Shown here piece by piece: positions 5,476 to 6,921 of a stretch of DNA of 6,921 nucleotides. The translations under genes and the position numbers were made by a program. The stretch's first letter is position 1. Each line of letters starts with the position of its first letter. The stretch comes from Alphaproteobacteria bacterium (lineage in GTDB: Bacteria; Pseudomonadota; Alphaproteobacteria; Micropepsales; Micropepsaceae). A model generated the notes under the pieces. The model had not been told where the DNA came from and did not search any database. It saw only the letters and a program-made list of their open reading frames with translations. The DNA lies in assembly GCA_028869725.1 (NCBI GenBank), contig JAGWRJ010000960.1, positions 1 through 6,921 on the forward strand, written 5' to 3'.

Positions 5476-6921
5476 TCAAGATGCGTTGCTGAGTGCGCCT
5501 TCCAGCATCGCCAGACCTTCATCCAGAATGGCATCACTGGCCGTCAGCGGCACCAGGATGCGGATGGTTTCGCCGTAGATGCCGCAGGAAAGAAGAATGA
5601 GGCCATTGCCGAGGGCCCGGCTCGTCACCCGCTTCGCAGCATCGCCGTCAGGCTCGTCCGAGCCCCGGTTCTTGACAAGATCGAAGGCAATCATTGCGCC
5701 GGGGCCACGAATATGCCCGATCGGCGCCAAATCATTGCGTCGGGAAAACTCAGCCAGCGCCGCGCGCAGCCTCGTGCCCATGGCGTCTGCGCGCGCCAGG
5801 AGCTTTTCCTCCTCGATCACGTCAAGCACTGCCAGGGCGGCGGCGCAGGCAACCGGCGAGCCCGAATAGGTTCCGCCAAGTCCGCCAGGCTCGGCTGCAT
5901 CCATGATCGCCGCGCGACCGATCACACCGGACAGAGGAAATCCCCCCGCCAGCGATTTGGCGATCGCCACCAGATCCGGCTCCACACCAGAATGCTCCAT
6001 GGCAAAGAGTTTGCCGGTACGGGCAAATCCCGACTGCACTTCGTCGGCGATGAGCAGGATGCCGTTCTCGTCGCAGATCCGGCGCAGCGCCTCAAGCAGT
6101 TCCGTTGGCGCAGTATGGAAGCCGCCCTCGCCCTGTACCGGCTCGATGATAATCGCCGCGACCCGGCCGGGCTCAACATCGGCCTTGAACAGAAACTGAA
6201 GTGCCTTGAGCGAATCGGCGACCGATGTTCCATAATGAGGGATCGGAAATGGCACATGCCAGACTTCGCCCGGCATCGGCCCGAACGAGCGCTTGTACGG
6301 CAGTACCTTGCCGGTGAGCGCCATCGTCATCATCGTGCGGCCATGAAATCCGCCGGTAAAGGCAATCACCGCCGAACGCCCTGTTGCCGCGCGGGCGATC
6401 TTGATCGCGTTCTCCGCAGCTTCCGCACCCGTGGTAAAGAAAATTGTCTTGGCCGGCCCCTTGAAGGGGGCGCGTGCGTTCAGCCGCTCGGCGAGCGCGA
6501 TGCGTCTGTTCCACGCCTCGACATCGCGCGACACGCGGCCGGCGAAAATCACCGGATGTTTTGCGTTGCGCAGCAGGGCGGCGGCCTTGGCGACGGCGTC
6601 CGGTGCCGGCGCGCTGGCGACGTCGGGCATGTAGCGCGCCGCATCGATCGGCGGCACCGGCTCGCTCAGCGGCGCTTCCTGCATCCCGGCATCAAGATTG
6701 ATGTAGGTCGGCCCGCGCGGCGCGGTATTGGCGATCCATCCGGCACGCAGCACCGCTTCGCGCGCGGCGAGCGGCGACGACGGCTGGTCGTCCCACTTGG
6801 TGTAGCCGCGCACCAACGCGCCCTGATCGCGCGCGGTGTGAATCCAGTCGATCCACGGCCGGCGTTTGACGGCATCGACCGGACCGGTCGCGCCGAGCAC
6901 GACCATGGGCATGCGGTCGCA
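5476..6921 (-). CDS. gabT: Chimeric frame: TPP-enzyme N-terminal half fused to GABA aminotransferase core (5' partial)
   Basis: The frame is open to the window edge (Cys-Asp-Arg precede ATG 6912), so the true start is outside; numbering here is from ATG 6912. Residues 1-140 are an acetolactate-synthase-like TPP enzyme: end of the PYR domain (VVLGATGPVDA, RRPWIDWIH, YTKWDDQP, GPTYINLDA) and start of the central domain (LLRNAKHPVIFAGRVSRD). From about 139 (LAERLNARAP) to 478 it is GabT/PuuE, which transaminates GABA to succinate semialdehyde with PLP. GabT features present are TTGAEAAENA (160-169), FHGR with Arg192, EPVQGEGG (257-264), ADEVQSG (289-295), Schiff-base Lys319 in IAKSLAGG, GGTYSGSP and Arg451 in IRILVPL. 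Aligned with E. coli GabT, the first 87 or so residues (including the Ile50 region) are missing. The TPP enzyme's catalytic PP domain is also missing. A working product is doubtful; the GabT portion itself is unmistakable. Confidence 0.85.
   Translation of the reverse strand, partial: CDRMPMVVLGATGPVDAVKRRPWIDWIHTARDQGALVRGYTKWDDQPSSPLAAREAVLRAGWIANTAPRGPTYINLDAGMQEAPLSEPVPPIDAARYMPDVASAPAPDAVAKAAALLRNAKHPVIFAGRVSRDVEAWNRRIALAERLNARAPFKGPAKTIFFTTGAEAAENAIKIARAATGRSAVIAFTGGFHGRTMMTMALTGKVLPYKRSFGPMPGEVWHVPFPIPHYGTSVADSLKALQFLFKADVEPGRVAAIIIEPVQGEGGFHTAPTELLEALRRICDENGILLIADEVQSGFARTGKLFAMEHSGVEPDLVAIAKSLAGGFPLSGVIGRAAIMDAAEPGGLGGTYSGSPVACAAALAVLDVIEEEKLLARADAMGTRLRAALAEFSRRNDLAPIGHIRGPGAMIAFDLVKNRGSDEPDGDAAKRVTSRALGNGLILLSCGIYGETIRILVPLTASDAILDEGLAMLEGALSNAS
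6466..6500 (-). other. Fusion junction between TPP-enzyme and GabT sequence
   Basis: The switch in homology falls within codons for IALAERLNARAP. Central domains of TPP enzymes often carry an LAE-L-AR-V helix at this point, and alphaproteobacterial GabT proteins often read LAERLNALAP, so both parents may share the DNA here. The GabT side aligns without a gap to E. coli GabT from about residue 88 onward. A perfect palindrome, CCCCTTGAAGGGG (6457-6469), abuts the junction. Confidence 0.7.

Noticed and set aside
5476..6921. The idea that the fusion is a new bifunctional enzyme
   Set aside because: The TPP part lacks the PP domain needed for catalysis and the GabT part lacks its N-terminal segment, so two activities in one protein are unlikely. 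I report it as a chimera instead.
1..6921. CRISPR arrays, tRNA or rRNA genes, transposase genes, attachment sites
   Set aside because: I looked on both strands and saw no regularly spaced repeats, cloverleaf-like sequences, transposase motifs or terminal inverted repeats.

Overview
The window looks like a piece of a moderately high-GC alphaproteobacterial chromosome, about 60% GC over most of its length by hand count. The evidence is the pairing of a DUF1036-type gene with pyruvate kinase, a TPR protein of a type I associate with Rhizobiales-like genomes, and a gamma-glutamylputrescine-oxidase/GABA-aminotransferase neighbourhood. The taxonomic call is an inference from gene content; no rRNA or tRNA gene is present.

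Layout. Positions 1-418 (+) hold a small DUF1036-family secreted-protein gene that is split by an apparent one-base frameshift near 321-323. It is followed after 11 nt by an intact pyruvate kinase gene (430-1851, +). Converging on pyk with a 14-nt gap is a secreted TPR protein (1866-2414, -), whose leader holds a REP-like palindrome containing its Shine-Dalgarno. A 0.8-kb stretch (2415-3234) has no recognisable gene, only one doubtful reading frame and a few GC-rich hairpins. A GntR/FCD-family regulator (3235-3930, +) follows, then a convergent gap of 162 nt.

The right half lies on the minus strand. It holds a PuuB-like FAD oxidoreductase (4093-5373, best start TTG) and, upstream of it, an open frame (5476 to the window edge) that is a chimera. 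Its downstream 330-odd codons are the catalytic core of a GABA (4-aminobutyrate) aminotransferase. Its upstream 140-odd codons are the N-terminal half of an acetolactate-synthase-like thiamine-pyrophosphate enzyme.

PuuB and GabT act in the same route: gamma-glutamylputrescine is oxidised to the aldehyde and, after dehydrogenase and hydrolase steps, GABA is transaminated to succinate semialdehyde. The GntR regulator is a plausible local controller. The TPP-enzyme/GabT fusion is the one striking object here. It joins at a short sequence both families can share, each partner is truncated, and GC content steps up at the joint. It is therefore more likely a recombination scar or assembly chimera than a new enzyme, but it can be tested. 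I see no undescribed defence or mobile system in this window.
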